From Congzhengia sp045635085 (GTDB taxonomy: Bacteria > Bacillota > Clostridia > UBA1381 > UBA9506): a stretch of 64,000 nucleotides of DNA. The notes under the pieces are model-generated. The model had not been told where the DNA came from. It made no database searches and was given only the letters and a program-made list of their open reading frames with translations. This document shows, one piece after another, positions 35,056 to 44,090 of this stretch (the stretch's first letter is position 1; every line of letters starts with the position of its first letter). A program made the position numbers and the translations under genes. The stretch is from contig JAZRBM010000020.1 of NCBI GenBank assembly GCA_045635085.1, positions 62,001 to 126,000 of the forward strand. The letters run 5' to 3'.

Positions 35056-37638
35056 ATGGAAAAATTAGGTCTTAACGAAATAAGAGAGAAATATCTTTCT
35101 TTTTATGAATCAAAGGAGCATTTAAGATTAAAAAGCTTTTCGCTGGTGCCCGAAAATGACCCCAGTCTGCTTTTGATAAATGCTGGTATGGCACCACTTA
35201 AGCCTTACTTTACGGGAAGGCAGACACCGCCTAAATCGCGTGTTACAACATGCCAGAAATGTATTCGTACACCAGATATTGAGCGAGTAGGTAAAACTGC
35301 ACGTCACGGTACATTTTTTGAAATGCTCGGTAATTTTTCGTTTGGTGATTATTTTAAACACGAAGCAACGTCCTGGGCTTGGGAGTTTGTAACAGAAGTT
35401 TTAAAATTACCTAAAGACAGAGTCTGGATTTCTGTTTATGAAGAGGATGACGAGGCGGTTGACATCTGGACAAACCATGTCGGTGTTGCACGCGACCATA
35501 TTGTAAAAATGGGAAAAGAGGATAACTTCTGGGAAATAGGCACAGGTCCTTGTGGTCCGTGCTCGGAGCTTTATTTTGACAGAGGCGAAGAATACGGCTG
35601 CGGCTCACCTGATTGTAAAGTTGGTTGTGAGTGCGACAGATTTGTAGAATTCTGGAATCTTGTTTTCACACAGTTTGACAAGCAGGAAGACGGTACATAC
35701 GTGCCGCTTGCTCATCCTAACATTGATACGGGTATGGGCCTTGAACGTATAGCTTGTATTATGCAGGGAATTATGTCGATTTTCGATGTTGACACAATCA
35801 AGAGCATCCGTGATGCTGTCTGCAAAAAGGCACGTGTCGAATACGGTAAGGATACAGATACCGATGTTTCTATCCGTGTTGTTACTGACCATATAAGAAG
35901 TACGGTGTTTATGATTTCAGATGGTGTAAATCCATCAAACGAAGGCAGAGGCTATGTTTTAAGAAGACTTCTGCGTCGTGCTGCTCGTCATGGAAAATTG
36001 TTAGGTATTGATGGTACATTCCTTTATGAGCTGGCAGATGAGGTCATTAAAGCATCTAAAGGCGCATATCCTGAACTTTCGGAAAAAGCTGATTTGATAA
36101 AGGATAAAATCAAAAAAGAAGAAGAGCGTTTTGCAAAGACGATTGACGCAGGCTTTGCTGTGCTTAATAACTTTTTAAAAGAAGGAAACGGCAAGGTTTT
36201 CTCTGGAGAAAATGCGTTTAAACTATACGATACCTATGGATTTCCTATTGATTTAACACGTGAAATTTTAGCTGAAAAAGGCATTGAAATTGACGAAGAT
36301 GGATTTAATGCTGAAATGGAAAATCAAAGAACAAGAGCCCGCTCTGCTGCCAAGATGACAGAGGTTGGCTGGGATGACAAAATTGCTGATGCGTTGGTTG
36401 GTGTTGCGCCCACAGAATTTGTAGGATATGAAACACACGAAGCAGAAGCTCAGGTTTTGTTGGTGCTAAATGATGGGGATAAAGCTATTGTTGTTTTGGA
36501 TAAAACACCGTTTTATGGCGAAAGTGGCGGCGAAGTTGGTGACGTTGGCACAATCGACGGATTAAAAGTAGTTGACACCAAAAAAACACCTGATGGCAAG
36601 TACTATCATTTTGTTGAGATGGAAGATGGGGAAATTAACCCTGGCGATAAGGTTAAAGCTATAGTTTCTAAAAAGACACGAAGGCTCATAGAAGCAAATC
36701 ACAGTGCGACACACCTTTTGGATTCAGCACTTAAAAACGCTTTAGGGGAGAGTGTGACACAGTCAGGTTCTTTGGTTTCTGCTGACAGATTAAGGTTTGA
36801 CTTCACATTAGACAGAGCAGTAACAAAAGAAGAATTAGATATTGTCGAAAAAGAGGTAAATGAGAAAATTTTAGAAAGCCTGCCTGTATCATGGAAACAG
36901 ATGCCGATTGATGAAGCCAAAAAAATCGGTGCAGTGGCTGTATTTGGCGACAAGTACGGCGATGTTGTAAGAGTTGTCTCAATGGGGGATTACTCTATAG
37001 AGCTTTGCGGTGGTTGCCACGTATCAAATACTTCACAAATCGGATTGTTTAAAATAATTTCAGAAGCAGGTGTTGCTGCAGGAATAAGACGTATTGAAGC
37101 AGTAACCGGTCAGGGCGTTTTAGCAGAACTTAAAAAGGCAGAAAGCACAGTTATGCAAATCGCACAGAACTTAAAATGCGGTATTGGCGATGTTGTTAAA
37201 AAGGCAGAATCTGTTGTTTCAGAAGTTAAAGCGCTGGAATCTAAAATAGAAAGTCTTAATACGAAACTTGCCAAAGGTGCAGCTGATGACATTTTAGCTA
37301 ATGCTAAGGAAATCAATGGTATTACAGTGGTTACAGGTCGTGTGGACGGTGCAAATGTTGACGCTTTAAGAAATTTAGGTGATGGCTTTAAATCAAAGCT
37401 TTCAGCAGGCGTTATTGTTTTGGCGTCAAGCGACGGTGATAAAGTGTCCATCGTTTCAATGGCTACAAAAGAGGCTATTACGCGCGGTGCCCACGCTGGA
37501 AATATCGTTCGTGAGGTTGCAAAGATTTGCGGCGGCGGTGGTGGCGGTAAGCCCGAAAGCGCACAAGCTGGTGCTCGCGATGCTTCAAAGATTGAAGAAG
37601 CTCTTTTATATGTAGAAAAATTAATTGAGGCACTTTAA
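35056..37638 (+). CDS. alaS: Alanyl-tRNA synthetase
   Basis: Charges tRNA-Ala and edits mischarged Ser/Gly. 860 residues. Catalytic core at the N-terminus (FYESKEHLRLKSFSLVPENDPSLL in parts, RVTTCQKCIRTPDIE), editing-domain zinc motif HSATHLL near 555 and CGGCHVSNTSQIG near 655, and a C-terminal DHHA1 domain with GGGGGGKPESAQAG. Complete in all parts. GAAAGG precedes the ATG. Confidence 0.98.
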   Translation: MEKLGLNEIREKYLSFYESKEHLRLKSFSLVPENDPSLLLINAGMAPLKPYFTGRQTPPKSRVTTCQKCIRTPDIERVGKTARHGTFFEMLGNFSFGDYFKHEATSWAWEFVTEVLKLPKDRVWISVYEEDDEAVDIWTNHVGVARDHIVKMGKEDNFWEIGTGPCGPCSELYFDRGEEYGCGSPDCKVGCECDRFVEFWNLVFTQFDKQEDGTYVPLAHPNIDTGMGLERIACIMQGIMSIFDVDTIKSIRDAVCKKARVEYGKDTDTDVSIRVVTDHIRSTVFMISDGVNPSNEGRGYVLRRLLRRAARHGKLLGIDGTFLYELADEVIKASKGAYPELSEKADLIKDKIKKEEERFAKTIDAGFAVLNNFLKEGNGKVFSGENAFKLYDTYGFPIDLTREILAEKGIEIDEDGFNAEMENQRTRARSAAKMTEVGWDDKIADALVGVAPTEFVGYETHEAEAQVLLVLNDGDKAIVVLDKTPFYGESGGEVGDVGTIDGLKVVDTKKTPDGKYYHFVEMEDGEINPGDKVKAIVSKKTRRLIEANHSATHLLDSALKNALGESVTQSGSLVSADRLRFDFTLDRAVTKEELDIVEKEVNEKILESLPVSWKQMPIDEAKKIGAVAVFGDKYGDVVRVVSMGDYSIELCGGCHVSNTSQIGLFKIISEAGVAAGIRRIEAVTGQGVLAELKKAESTVMQIAQNLKCGIGDVVKKAESVVSEVKALESKIESLNTKLAKGAADDILANAKEINGITVVTGRVDGANVDALRNLGDGFKSKLSAGVIVLASSDGDKVSIVSMATKEAITRGAHAGNIVREVAKICGGGGGGKPESAQAGARDASKIEEALLYVEKLIEAL

Positions 37639-37645
37639 AAAATAC

Positions 37646-37674
37646 TTGACAAATTAATATATTTTATATATAAT
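37646..37674 (+). promoter_or_regulatory. Promoter of rpsF-ssb-rpsR
   Basis: TTGACA (37646-37651), 17-base spacer, TATAAT (37669-37674): perfect consensus for a highly expressed ribosomal protein operon. Confidence 0.85.
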
Positions 37675-37688
37675 GATTTGAGTTAAAG

Positions 37689-37745
37689 CTGAATTTTCAG
37701 TTTTATCCTTGCTCTAATCGTGTGATTAGGGCCGAAGACCAAAAG
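37689..37745 (+). promoter_or_regulatory. Candidate S6:S18 ribosomal protein leader RNA
   Basis: The rpsF leader has two small stems: CTGA/TCAG (37689-37700) and CTAATC/GATTAG (37714-37719 with 37724-37729), the latter followed by GGGCCGAAGACC just before the AGGAGG. In many bacteria the S6-S18 complex represses this operon through a leader stem with an unpaired CCG. The CCG and its position fit that motif; the assignment is from memory of the consensus and is not aligned. Confidence 0.5.
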
Positions 37746-37757
37746 GAGGTGTAAAAA

Positions 37758-38069
37758 ATGTCAGAAGTAATCAATAAGTACGAGACTATCTTTGTAGTTG
37801 ACGCGTCTTTGGAAGAAGAAGCTATCGCGGGTATTGTTGATAAGTTCAAAACATTAATCAGCAACGCAGGTGAAATCGAATCTGTTGACGAATGGGGTAA
37901 GAGAAGATTAGCATATCCTATCGATTTTAAAACAGAAGGTTACTACGTGCTCGTTAACTTCAGCGCAAAATCTGATTTTCCTGCTGAATTAGAACGTATC
38001 TACAACATCACAGACGGCTTATTAAGAAGCATCATCATTAAAAAAGACGAAAAAAACGCTAAAGCCTAA
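37758..38069 (+). CDS. rpsF: 30S ribosomal protein S6
   Basis: Small-subunit protein that binds S18 on the platform. 103 residues with the family pattern YETIFVVDASLEEEA, VDEWGKRRLAYPIDF and GYYVLVNFSAKSDFPAELERIY. AAAGGAGGTG precedes the ATG. First gene of rpsF-ssb-rpsR. Confidence 0.97.
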   Translation: MSEVINKYETIFVVDASLEEEAIAGIVDKFKTLISNAGEIESVDEWGKRRLAYPIDFKTEGYYVLVNFSAKSDFPAELERIYNITDGLLRSIIIKKDEKNAKA

Positions 38070-38093
38070 GTTTTAGCAGGAGGGTAACGACTT

Positions 38094-38540
38094 ATGAATA
38101 AAGTTATTTTGGTAGGCAGATTAACAAAAGACCCTGAACTTCGTGCAACGGCATCTGGTATTAACGTATGTAGCTTTACAGTTGCGTGTGACAGAAGGTT
38201 TGTAAAGCAAGGCGAAGAAAGAAAAGCAGATTTTATAAACTGTATTGCCTGGAGACAGAGTGCTGAGGCGATTTCTAAATACTTTGTAAAAGGTAACAGA
38301 ATTGCTTTGGAGGGTTCTATCCAGACAAGAAGCTGGCAGGATAACGAAGGCAAAAATCGCTATGCTACAGAGGTTGTTGTAGATAGTTGGGAATTTGCTC
38401 AAAGTAAAAGTGAGGGTGGAGCAACAGCTCCTTATACTCCGAATACAAACTCCGGTCTGTATCCGGTAGAACCTGAAGCTGACGCTATGGGTGATATTGA
38501 TGGATTTATGCCTATTGAAGAAGACGACTTACCTTTCTAA
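38094..38540 (+). CDS. ssb: Single-stranded DNA-binding protein
   Basis: Tetrameric SSB for replication and repair. 148 residues: OB fold at 1-105 (MNKVILVGRLTKDPELR, FINCIAWRQSAEAISKYF, GSIQTRSWQDNEGKNRY), a short Pro/Asn/Ser linker and the acidic protein-interaction tip EEDDLPF at the end. Located between rpsF and rpsR as in most Firmicutes. Confidence 0.98.
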   Translation: MNKVILVGRLTKDPELRATASGINVCSFTVACDRRFVKQGEERKADFINCIAWRQSAEAISKYFVKGNRIALEGSIQTRSWQDNEGKNRYATEVVVDSWEFAQSKSEGGATAPYTPNTNSGLYPVEPEADAMGDIDGFMPIEEDDLPF

Positions 38541-38578
38541 AAGAGGATTAGTGTCAACTGTAAAGGAGGAAAGCTAAA

Positions 38579-38818
38579 ATGGCAGAAAAACCTATGGTTA
38601 GAAACCGCAAAATGAAGAAAAAGGTTTGCTCATTTTGTCAGGATAAAGTAGAATTTATTGACTACAAAGACGTTGCTAAGTTAAGAAGATATGTTTCTGA
38701 ACGCGCAAAGATTCTTCCAAGAAGAATTACAGGCACATGCGCAAAGCACCAGAGACAGTTAACAGAAGCGATTAAAAGAGCAAGACATATCGCGCTGTTA
38801 CCATTCAGTGCTGAATAA
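38579..38818 (+). CDS. rpsR: 30S ribosomal protein S18
   Basis: 79 residues with CSFCQDKVEFIDYKD, LRRYVSERAKILPRRITGTCAKHQRQL and AIKRARHIALLPF. It keeps the zinc-type Cys set CxxC...C (CSFC and TGTCAKH). AAAGGAGGAAAGC precedes the ATG. Binds S6. Confidence 0.98.
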   Translation: MAEKPMVRNRKMKKKVCSFCQDKVEFIDYKDVAKLRRYVSERAKILPRRITGTCAKHQRQLTEAIKRARHIALLPFSAE

Positions 38819-38829
38819 TCAAACAAATT

Positions 38830-38858
38830 ACACCGCGCCATATGGCGCGGTGTTTTTT
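38830..38858 (+). terminator. Terminator of rpsF-ssb-rpsR
   Basis: ACACCGCGCCA and TGGCGCGGTGT form a near-perfect 11-bp palindrome followed by seven T. Confidence 0.93.
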
Positions 38859-38868
38859 TGCGCATTTC

Positions 38869-38897
38869 TTGACATAGAATAAATAAAGTGGTATTAT
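38869..38897 (+). promoter_or_regulatory. Promoter of the antiporter gene
   Basis: TTGACA (38869-38874), 17 bases, TATTAT (38892-38897). Confidence 0.75.
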
Positions 38898-38926
38898 AAA
38901 ATAGAGAAAATTTAGGAGGAAAATCT

Positions 38927-40522
38927 GTGGCAATATATTTACTCGTTTCGTCTATTATAATATTTTTGTGTGTAATTTCTAACAGAGTTTCAAGAAAATT
39001 AGGAATTCCAACACTTTTGATATTTATCCTTTTAGGTATGTGCTTTGGTTCTGACGGAATTTTCAAAATACATTTTGACAATTATTATTTTGCAGAGCAA
39101 ATTTGTACGGTTGCACTTATTTTCATAATGTTTTATGGTGGTGCAGGTACCAGAATTCAGGAAGCTAAAAACGTTGCAGTCAAGTCAGTGCTGCTTTCAT
39201 CTTTAGGTACTGTACTGACGGCTTTTTTAGTTGGAACCTTTTGTCATTTTGTGCTTAATATTGCTATTTTAGAGAGTTTTTTGATAGGCTCGGTTATAAG
39301 CTCTACTGACGCTGCGTCTGTCTTTTCTATATTACGTTCGAAAAAATTGAGCCTAAAGTATAAAACAGCCTCAATGTTAGAGCTTGAAAGTGGAAGTAAT
39401 GACCCGTTTTCGTATATGCTGACAGTGATTTTTCTAACGCTTATCGGCGGAGATGTTTCGGGCGGTAAAATATCATATATGATTTTTGCTCAGGTAGTTT
39501 ATGGAGCTATAATCGGCATAGCGATTGCTTACTGTGCACTTTGGTTTTTTAAACGTTATAAGTTTAAAACTGAGGGAATGGACTCGATATTTGTAGTGGC
39601 TGTGGCAATTATGTCTTATGCTTTGCCTGCGCTCATCGGCGGTAACGGATATCTGAGCGCTTATATTTGCGGTATCATACTGGGAAACCACGAAATCAAA
39701 AACAAAAGAACAATAATTCACTTTTTTGATGGAATTACCGGACTTATGCAAATGCTGTTGTTCTTCCTTTTGGGACTTTTATCGTTTCCGTCACAATTGC
39801 TGCAAATCGCACCTACTGCGATTGTTATTGCTCTCTTTTTGAGCTTTTTTGCAAGACCGCTTGTTGTCGGCTTGATTTTAACACCGTTCGGTTGCAAACT
39901 GAATCAGCAGCTTGTTGTTGCATGGTCTGGACTTCGCGGCGCTGCATCTATTGTTTTTGCGATTATGACTGTGGTAAATCCTGCGGTTTTAAATAACGAT
40001 ATCTTTCATATCGTATTTTTTATAGTGCTTTTTTCAATTTTGATTCAGGGAACATTTATTCCTTTAATATCAAAAAAACTCAATATGATAGATGAAAAAA
40101 GCGATGTCATGAAAACCTTTACGGATTATTCTTATGAGCTTCCTGTAAGCTTTATAGAGTTTGACGTGGCAAGTGACCATATATGGGTAGACAAAACCAT
40201 ACAACAGATAAATTTTCCTAAAAATTTGATTGTTGTTTTGATTCTGCGTAAAGAAGAAAAAATCATCCCTAATGGTTCTACATATATTCTCGCGAACGAC
40301 AAGGTGGTTTTGTGTGGAAGAGAGGGAAATTCCGTCGATGGTGTGTCGTTATCAGAGGTTGAAATAACTAAAGAACATGAGATGCTTGGCAAAAGTATAA
40401 AAAATATATCAAAAAAAGATGAACTTCTGATTATGATAAAAAGGGGAAAACATTTAGTAATCCCTGATGGAAATACTAAAATTTTAGAAAATGACGTTTT
40501 AATAATAAATAAAAACAGCTGA
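38927..40522 (+). CDS. Cation:proton antiporter with C-terminal RCK_C domains (NhaP2/CvrA-like)
   Basis: A 531-residue CPA1/CPA2-type exchanger. About 12 TM segments span residues 1-385, with the conserved STDAASVFSILRSKKL and LELESGSNDPFSYML near 125-160 that carry the transport acidic residues. The cytoplasmic tail (about 400-531) holds what looks like two TrkA_C (RCK_C) units, each with a PNG/PDG turn (IIPNGSTYILANDKVVL; VIPDGNTKILENDVLII). It probably exchanges K+ or Na+ for H+ under ligand control. GTG start behind AGGAGGA. Confidence 0.87.
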   Translation: MAIYLLVSSIIIFLCVISNRVSRKLGIPTLLIFILLGMCFGSDGIFKIHFDNYYFAEQICTVALIFIMFYGGAGTRIQEAKNVAVKSVLLSSLGTVLTAFLVGTFCHFVLNIAILESFLIGSVISSTDAASVFSILRSKKLSLKYKTASMLELESGSNDPFSYMLTVIFLTLIGGDVSGGKISYMIFAQVVYGAIIGIAIAYCALWFFKRYKFKTEGMDSIFVVAVAIMSYALPALIGGNGYLSAYICGIILGNHEIKNKRTIIHFFDGITGLMQMLLFFLLGLLSFPSQLLQIAPTAIVIALFLSFFARPLVVGLILTPFGCKLNQQLVVAWSGLRGAASIVFAIMTVVNPAVLNNDIFHIVFFIVLFSILIQGTFIPLISKKLNMIDEKSDVMKTFTDYSYELPVSFIEFDVASDHIWVDKTIQQINFPKNLIVVLILRKEEKIIPNGSTYILANDKVVLCGREGNSVDGVSLSEVEITKEHEMLGKSIKNISKKDELLIMIKRGKHLVIPDGNTKILENDVLIINKNS

Positions 40523-40537
40523 TTCGGAGGAAAGAGA

Positions 40538-40933
40538 ATGGATAGAGTAACAAAAGCTATAGAAAATTATCATAAAGGATACAATTGCGCTCAGGCGGTT
40601 CTTTGCGCTTTTTCAGATATTACAGATTTTAGCGAAGATGAGCTTTTTAAGATTTCAGAGGCTTTTGGCGGAGGTATGGGTGGAACCGGAGGCCTCTGCG
40701 GAGCAGTAAGTGCTATGGTTTTTTTAGCAGGACTTGAAAATAGTTTAGGAATAGAAAACCTGCCCCAGACAAATAAGCAAAAAAGCTATGCCTTTGCACA
40801 TGAATTGATGGAAATTTTTGAAAAGAAGAATCAAAGTATAATCTGTAGCAGATTAAAGGGTGAATGTTTGCGCTCTTGTGACGGATGTATTGAAGATGCT
40901 GTCAGAATTTTAGAAGAAAAATTACAAAAGTAG
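40538..40933 (+). CDS. C_GCAxxG_C_C family protein
   Basis: A 131-residue redox-type protein with YNCAQAVLCAF, GGGMGGTGGLCGAVSAMV and closing Cys motifs (GECLRSCDGCIEDA), the pattern that names the family. Function unknown; homologues are often near electron-transfer or metal genes. GGAGGAAAG precedes the ATG. It sits between the antiporter (15 bases) and rsmA (8 bases), so the three may be cotranscribed. Confidence 0.88.
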   Translation: MDRVTKAIENYHKGYNCAQAVLCAFSDITDFSEDELFKISEAFGGGMGGTGGLCGAVSAMVFLAGLENSLGIENLPQTNKQKSYAFAHELMEIFEKKNQSIICSRLKGECLRSCDGCIEDAVRILEEKLQK

Positions 40934-40941
40934 GGAAAATT

Positions 40942-41805
40942 ATGCAAGACAACAAAAAAGCTTTAAAGCAGCAGATGTCAAAAAACAATCTGCATTTTAA
41001 CAAGGCGCTCGGGCAGAATTTTTTGACTGACGACGGAGTGTTGGATGATATTATATTTGCTTCTGAATTAAATAAAGAAAAAAGCGTCCTCGAAATAGGA
41101 CCGGGAGCGGGTGCTCTGACGACAAGACTTGCAAAAAGTGCAAAACGTGTTGTAGCTGTAGAAATTGACACTTCATTAATTCCTATGTTGCAAGAAACAT
41201 TATCTTGCTTTGATAATGTAAAAATAATAAACAAAGATATTTTAAAAATTGATTTAAAACAGCTAATAGAGGATGAGTTTGATGGCGAAGATGTATGCGT
41301 TGTAGCAAATCTTCCGTACTATATAACTACACCTATTGTTATGAAACTGTTAGAGGAAAACCCTGGATTTTCCTCTATAACGGTCATGGTACAAAAGGAA
41401 GTTGCAGATAGATTGGTGGCTTTGCCGGGTGGCAAAAACTGTGGTGCAATTACCTATAGTATTAATTACTATTGTGATGCTGAAAAGGTGCTTGATGTGC
41501 CTCCGGAGGCCTTTGTTCCTGCGCCTAAGGTATGGTCATCTGTTATAAAACTAACGCTGCGCAGTTTACCTGCTGTTGAAGTAAGTGATGAAAAGCATTT
41601 ATTTGAGCTGATTAAAGCTTCGTTTTTAATGAGAAGAAAGACATTTATTAACTGCGTATCACAGAACAAAACAATAAACTGCGACAAAGAAACTCTGCGT
41701 GAAATTTTGAATAAACTGGGAATTTCTGAAAAGGTAAGAGGAGAGACACTTTCGTTAGTGCAATATTCACAAATTTCAAAAGAAATATTATCAAGAAATT
41801 TGTAG
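40942..41805 (+). CDS. rsmA: 16S rRNA (adenine1518/1519-N6) dimethyltransferase
   Basis: Dimethylates A1518 and A1519 in 16S rRNA late in 30S assembly. 287 residues. NKALGQNFLTD at the N-terminus, the SAM motif LEIGPGAGALTTRL near residue 52, and the catalytic motif NLPYYITTPIVMKLLE. GTAGGGAAA precedes the ATG. Confidence 0.97.
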   Translation: MQDNKKALKQQMSKNNLHFNKALGQNFLTDDGVLDDIIFASELNKEKSVLEIGPGAGALTTRLAKSAKRVVAVEIDTSLIPMLQETLSCFDNVKIINKDILKIDLKQLIEDEFDGEDVCVVANLPYYITTPIVMKLLEENPGFSSITVMVQKEVADRLVALPGGKNCGAITYSINYYCDAEKVLDVPPEAFVPAPKVWSSVIKLTLRSLPAVEVSDEKHLFELIKASFLMRRKTFINCVSQNKTINCDKETLREILNKLGISEKVRGETLSLVQYSQISKEILSRNL

Positions 41806-41939
41806 AAAAAAATCCAATAAAATGCTATGAATTTTGCTTAAAAAAGTGTATAATAATATATGTCAAATTATAAAATGTGATAATATGCGTAAATATAGCC
41901 ATATTATTACATACCGCAATGTTGAAAGGAGATAATCAA

Positions 41940-43709
41940 ATGACTGATAACAAAGTAGTTTTAGCTTGGCTTGAAGAGATGAAAGCCTTAACAACACCTG
42001 ATTCAATCGTTTGGATCGACGGCTCAGAAGAGCAGCTTGAGGCACTTCGCAAAGAGGCTGTAGAATCTGGCGAAATGATTAAACTCAACCAGGAGAAATT
42101 ACCTGGCTGCTACTATCATAGAACAGCAGAAAATGATGTTGCACGTGTAGAAGACAGAACATTCATCTGCACACCTACAAAGGAAGAAGCAGGTCCTGTT
42201 AACAACTGGATGGAGCCATCTGAAATGTATGAAAAGCTAAACGCATTGTACAAAGGCTCAATGAAGGGCAGAACAATGTATGTTATTCCTTATTCAATGG
42301 GTCCTGTTGGTTCACCTTTTTCTAAGATTGGTATCGAATTAACAGACAGCATATATGTTGTATTAAACATGGCTATTATGACAAGAATAGGCAAAAAAGT
42401 AATGGAATCTTTAGGCGACAGCGATGATTTTGTTAAGTGTCTGCACGCTAAAAAGGATGTAAATCCTGACGAAAGATATATTGTTCACTTCCCACAGGAT
42501 AACACAATTATGTCTGTAAACTCAGCTTACGGTGGTAACGTGCTTTTAGGTAAAAAGTGCTTTGCTCTTCGTATTGCTTCATACCAGGGCATGAAAGAGG
42601 GCTGGATGGCTGAGCATATGCTTATCCTTGGTTTAGAAAACCCACAGGGCGAAGTTAAGTACATTTGTGCTGCTTTCCCGTCTGCTTGTGGTAAGACAAA
42701 TCTTGCTATGCTTATTCCTCCTGAATATTTGAAGGAAAAGGGCTACAAGGTTTGGACAGTAGGTGACGACATCGCGTGGATCAGAAAGGGTAAGGACGGT
42801 CGTTTATACGCTATCAACCCTGAAGCTGGTTTCTTTGGTGTTGCACCGGGTACAAGCGTTAAGACAAACTTTAATGCTTTAGAATCAACAAAGAAAAACA
42901 CAATTTTCACAAACGTTGCTATAAATAATGACGATATGACAGTTTGGTGGGAAGGCTTAGACAAGAATCCTCCTGAAAACTGCACAGAATGGACAGGTAA
43001 AAAGGTTAATGGCAAGACATATGAAGGAAAGCTTGCTCATCCTAACTCAAGATTTACAGCTCCTGCTATTAACTGCCCATGTATCTCAAGTGAATTTGAA
43101 AATCCTGAAGGCGTGCCGATTTCGGCTATAGTATTTGGCGGCAGACGTGCAAAAACAGCTCCGTTGGTATATCAGGCCAGAGATTGGAACCACGGTGTAT
43201 TCGTAGGTGCTACAATGGCATCTGAAACAACAGCAGCAGCAGCTGGTGCTGTAGGTGTTGTACGTCGTGACCCGATGGCTATGAAACCTTTTGTAGGCTA
43301 TAATATGGCAGATTATTTTGCACATTGGATTGAAATGGGCGAAAAATTAGACGCTGATAAAGCTCCTAAGATTTTCCACGTTAACTGGTTCAGACAGGAT
43401 GATGAGGGTAACTTTATGTGGCCTGGATTTGGCGACAATATGAGAGTTCTGCTTTGGATTTTAGACAGATGCGCAGGAAATGTTGGCGCAAGAGAGTGTG
43501 AAATCGGTTATATTCCTGAAGAGGGTGCAATCGATACAACAGATTTGGATATGACACCTGAAAGCTTAGAAGAACTCTTTGAAGTAGATAAAAAGCTCTG
43601 GTTAGAAGATGTTAGCGACCAGGAAAAATATTTTGCTCAGTTTGGCGATAAGCTACCTAAAGAAATCAAAGAAGAATTAGAAAAATTAAAAGCAAAATTA
43701 TCTAAATAA
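41940..43709 (+). CDS. pckG: Phosphoenolpyruvate carboxykinase (GTP)
   Basis: Interconverts oxaloacetate + GTP and PEP + CO2 + GDP. 589 residues, the GTP-dependent class: kinase-1a loop FPSACGKTNLAML, kinase-2 TVGDDIAWI, PEP/oxaloacetate region with RRAKTAPLVYQARDW. The start at 41940 follows GAAAGGAG; an in-frame ATG 63 bases earlier has no binding site and lies in an AT-rich promoter-like stretch. GTP-type enzymes occur in a subset of Clostridia. A strong terminator follows. Confidence 0.95.
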   Translation: MTDNKVVLAWLEEMKALTTPDSIVWIDGSEEQLEALRKEAVESGEMIKLNQEKLPGCYYHRTAENDVARVEDRTFICTPTKEEAGPVNNWMEPSEMYEKLNALYKGSMKGRTMYVIPYSMGPVGSPFSKIGIELTDSIYVVLNMAIMTRIGKKVMESLGDSDDFVKCLHAKKDVNPDERYIVHFPQDNTIMSVNSAYGGNVLLGKKCFALRIASYQGMKEGWMAEHMLILGLENPQGEVKYICAAFPSACGKTNLAMLIPPEYLKEKGYKVWTVGDDIAWIRKGKDGRLYAINPEAGFFGVAPGTSVKTNFNALESTKKNTIFTNVAINNDDMTVWWEGLDKNPPENCTEWTGKKVNGKTYEGKLAHPNSRFTAPAINCPCISSEFENPEGVPISAIVFGGRRAKTAPLVYQARDWNHGVFVGATMASETTAAAAGAVGVVRRDPMAMKPFVGYNMADYFAHWIEMGEKLDADKAPKIFHVNWFRQDDEGNFMWPGFGDNMRVLLWILDRCAGNVGARECEIGYIPEEGAIDTTDLDMTPESLEELFEVDKKLWLEDVSDQEKYFAQFGDKLPKEIKEELEKLKAKLSK

Positions 43710-43710
43710 T

Positions 43711-43746
43711 AAAAAAGCAGAGGTGATAAACACCTCTGCTTTTTTA
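43711..43746. terminator. Terminator after pckG
   Basis: AAAAAAGCAGAGGTG, loop ATAAA, CACCTCTGCTTTTTTA. Symmetric A/T runs allow function on both strands. Confidence 0.93.
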
Positions 43747-43780
43747 TACCAAAATTACGGGATAACTACTGAAAGGTAAA

Positions 43781-43825
43781 TACAATAAAAGGAGCTAAAG
43801 CAATTGCTGTAGCTCCGATTTTTTA
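43781..43825 (-). terminator. Displaced guaA stop codon and terminator
   Basis: Read on the minus strand: codons GAG-TGG-GAA-TAA (43834-43823) followed after six bases by the hairpin GGAGCTA...TAGCTCC (43816-43791, with an inner AGC-AATT-GCT) and TTTTATT. This is the expected end of the GMP synthase gene that now lies at 59.6 kb; the mobile element sits between. Confidence 0.8.
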
Positions 43826-43834
43826 TTCCCACTC
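43823..43834. repeat. Left attachment core (att)
   Basis: TTATTCCCACTC, 11 of 12 bases identical to 59572-59583. It encodes Glu-Trp-Glu-stop on the minus strand, with GAA as third codon instead of GAG. Confidence 0.75.
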
Positions 43835-43880
43835 TAACATCACTTTTGTTTTGACCGTGAATTTAGGTCTAAATAGTGCG

Positions 43881-43905
43881 TTTTCGTGCTGTTTCAGCAC
43901 GAAAA
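43881..43905. terminator. Perfect hairpin inside left end
   Basis: TTTTCGTGCTG, loop TTT, CAGCACGAAAA. An 11-bp perfect stem with A/T ends, 46 bases inside the element; it may insulate the element from pckG transcription. Confidence 0.7.
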
Positions 43906-43935
43906 TTCTACCCATTCCACCCATTCAACAGGAAA

Positions 43936-43967
43936 AGTGTTGTCAAAAAGTGTTGTCAGTGTTGTCA
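43936..43967 (+). repeat. Left integrase arm-type repeats (three copies)
   Basis: AGTGTTGTCA at 43936-43945, 43949-43958 and 43958-43967, the last continuing into AACACTTTTTT. Two more copies are at 59493 and 59504 near the right end, and one single copy at 44809-44818. Direct repeats near both ends, about 60-100 bases inside the cores, fit arm sites bound by the N-terminal domain of Tn916/lambda-type integrases. Confidence 0.6.
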
Positions 43968-44090
43968 ACACTTTTTTATTATTCAAAGGCGATAATATCA
44001 AGTGCCTTTGGTGTCTTTAATTATATCATATTTAGTTTGAAAAATCAAGACAAAATAAAACACAACACCTTGTAAAAGTGCTGTGTGAAT

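Noticed and set aside
43851..44075. 74-residue plus-strand open frame inside the left end of the element
   Set aside because: It runs through the terminator hairpin and the three AGTGTTGTCA repeats, has no ribosome binding site and no protein-like pattern.
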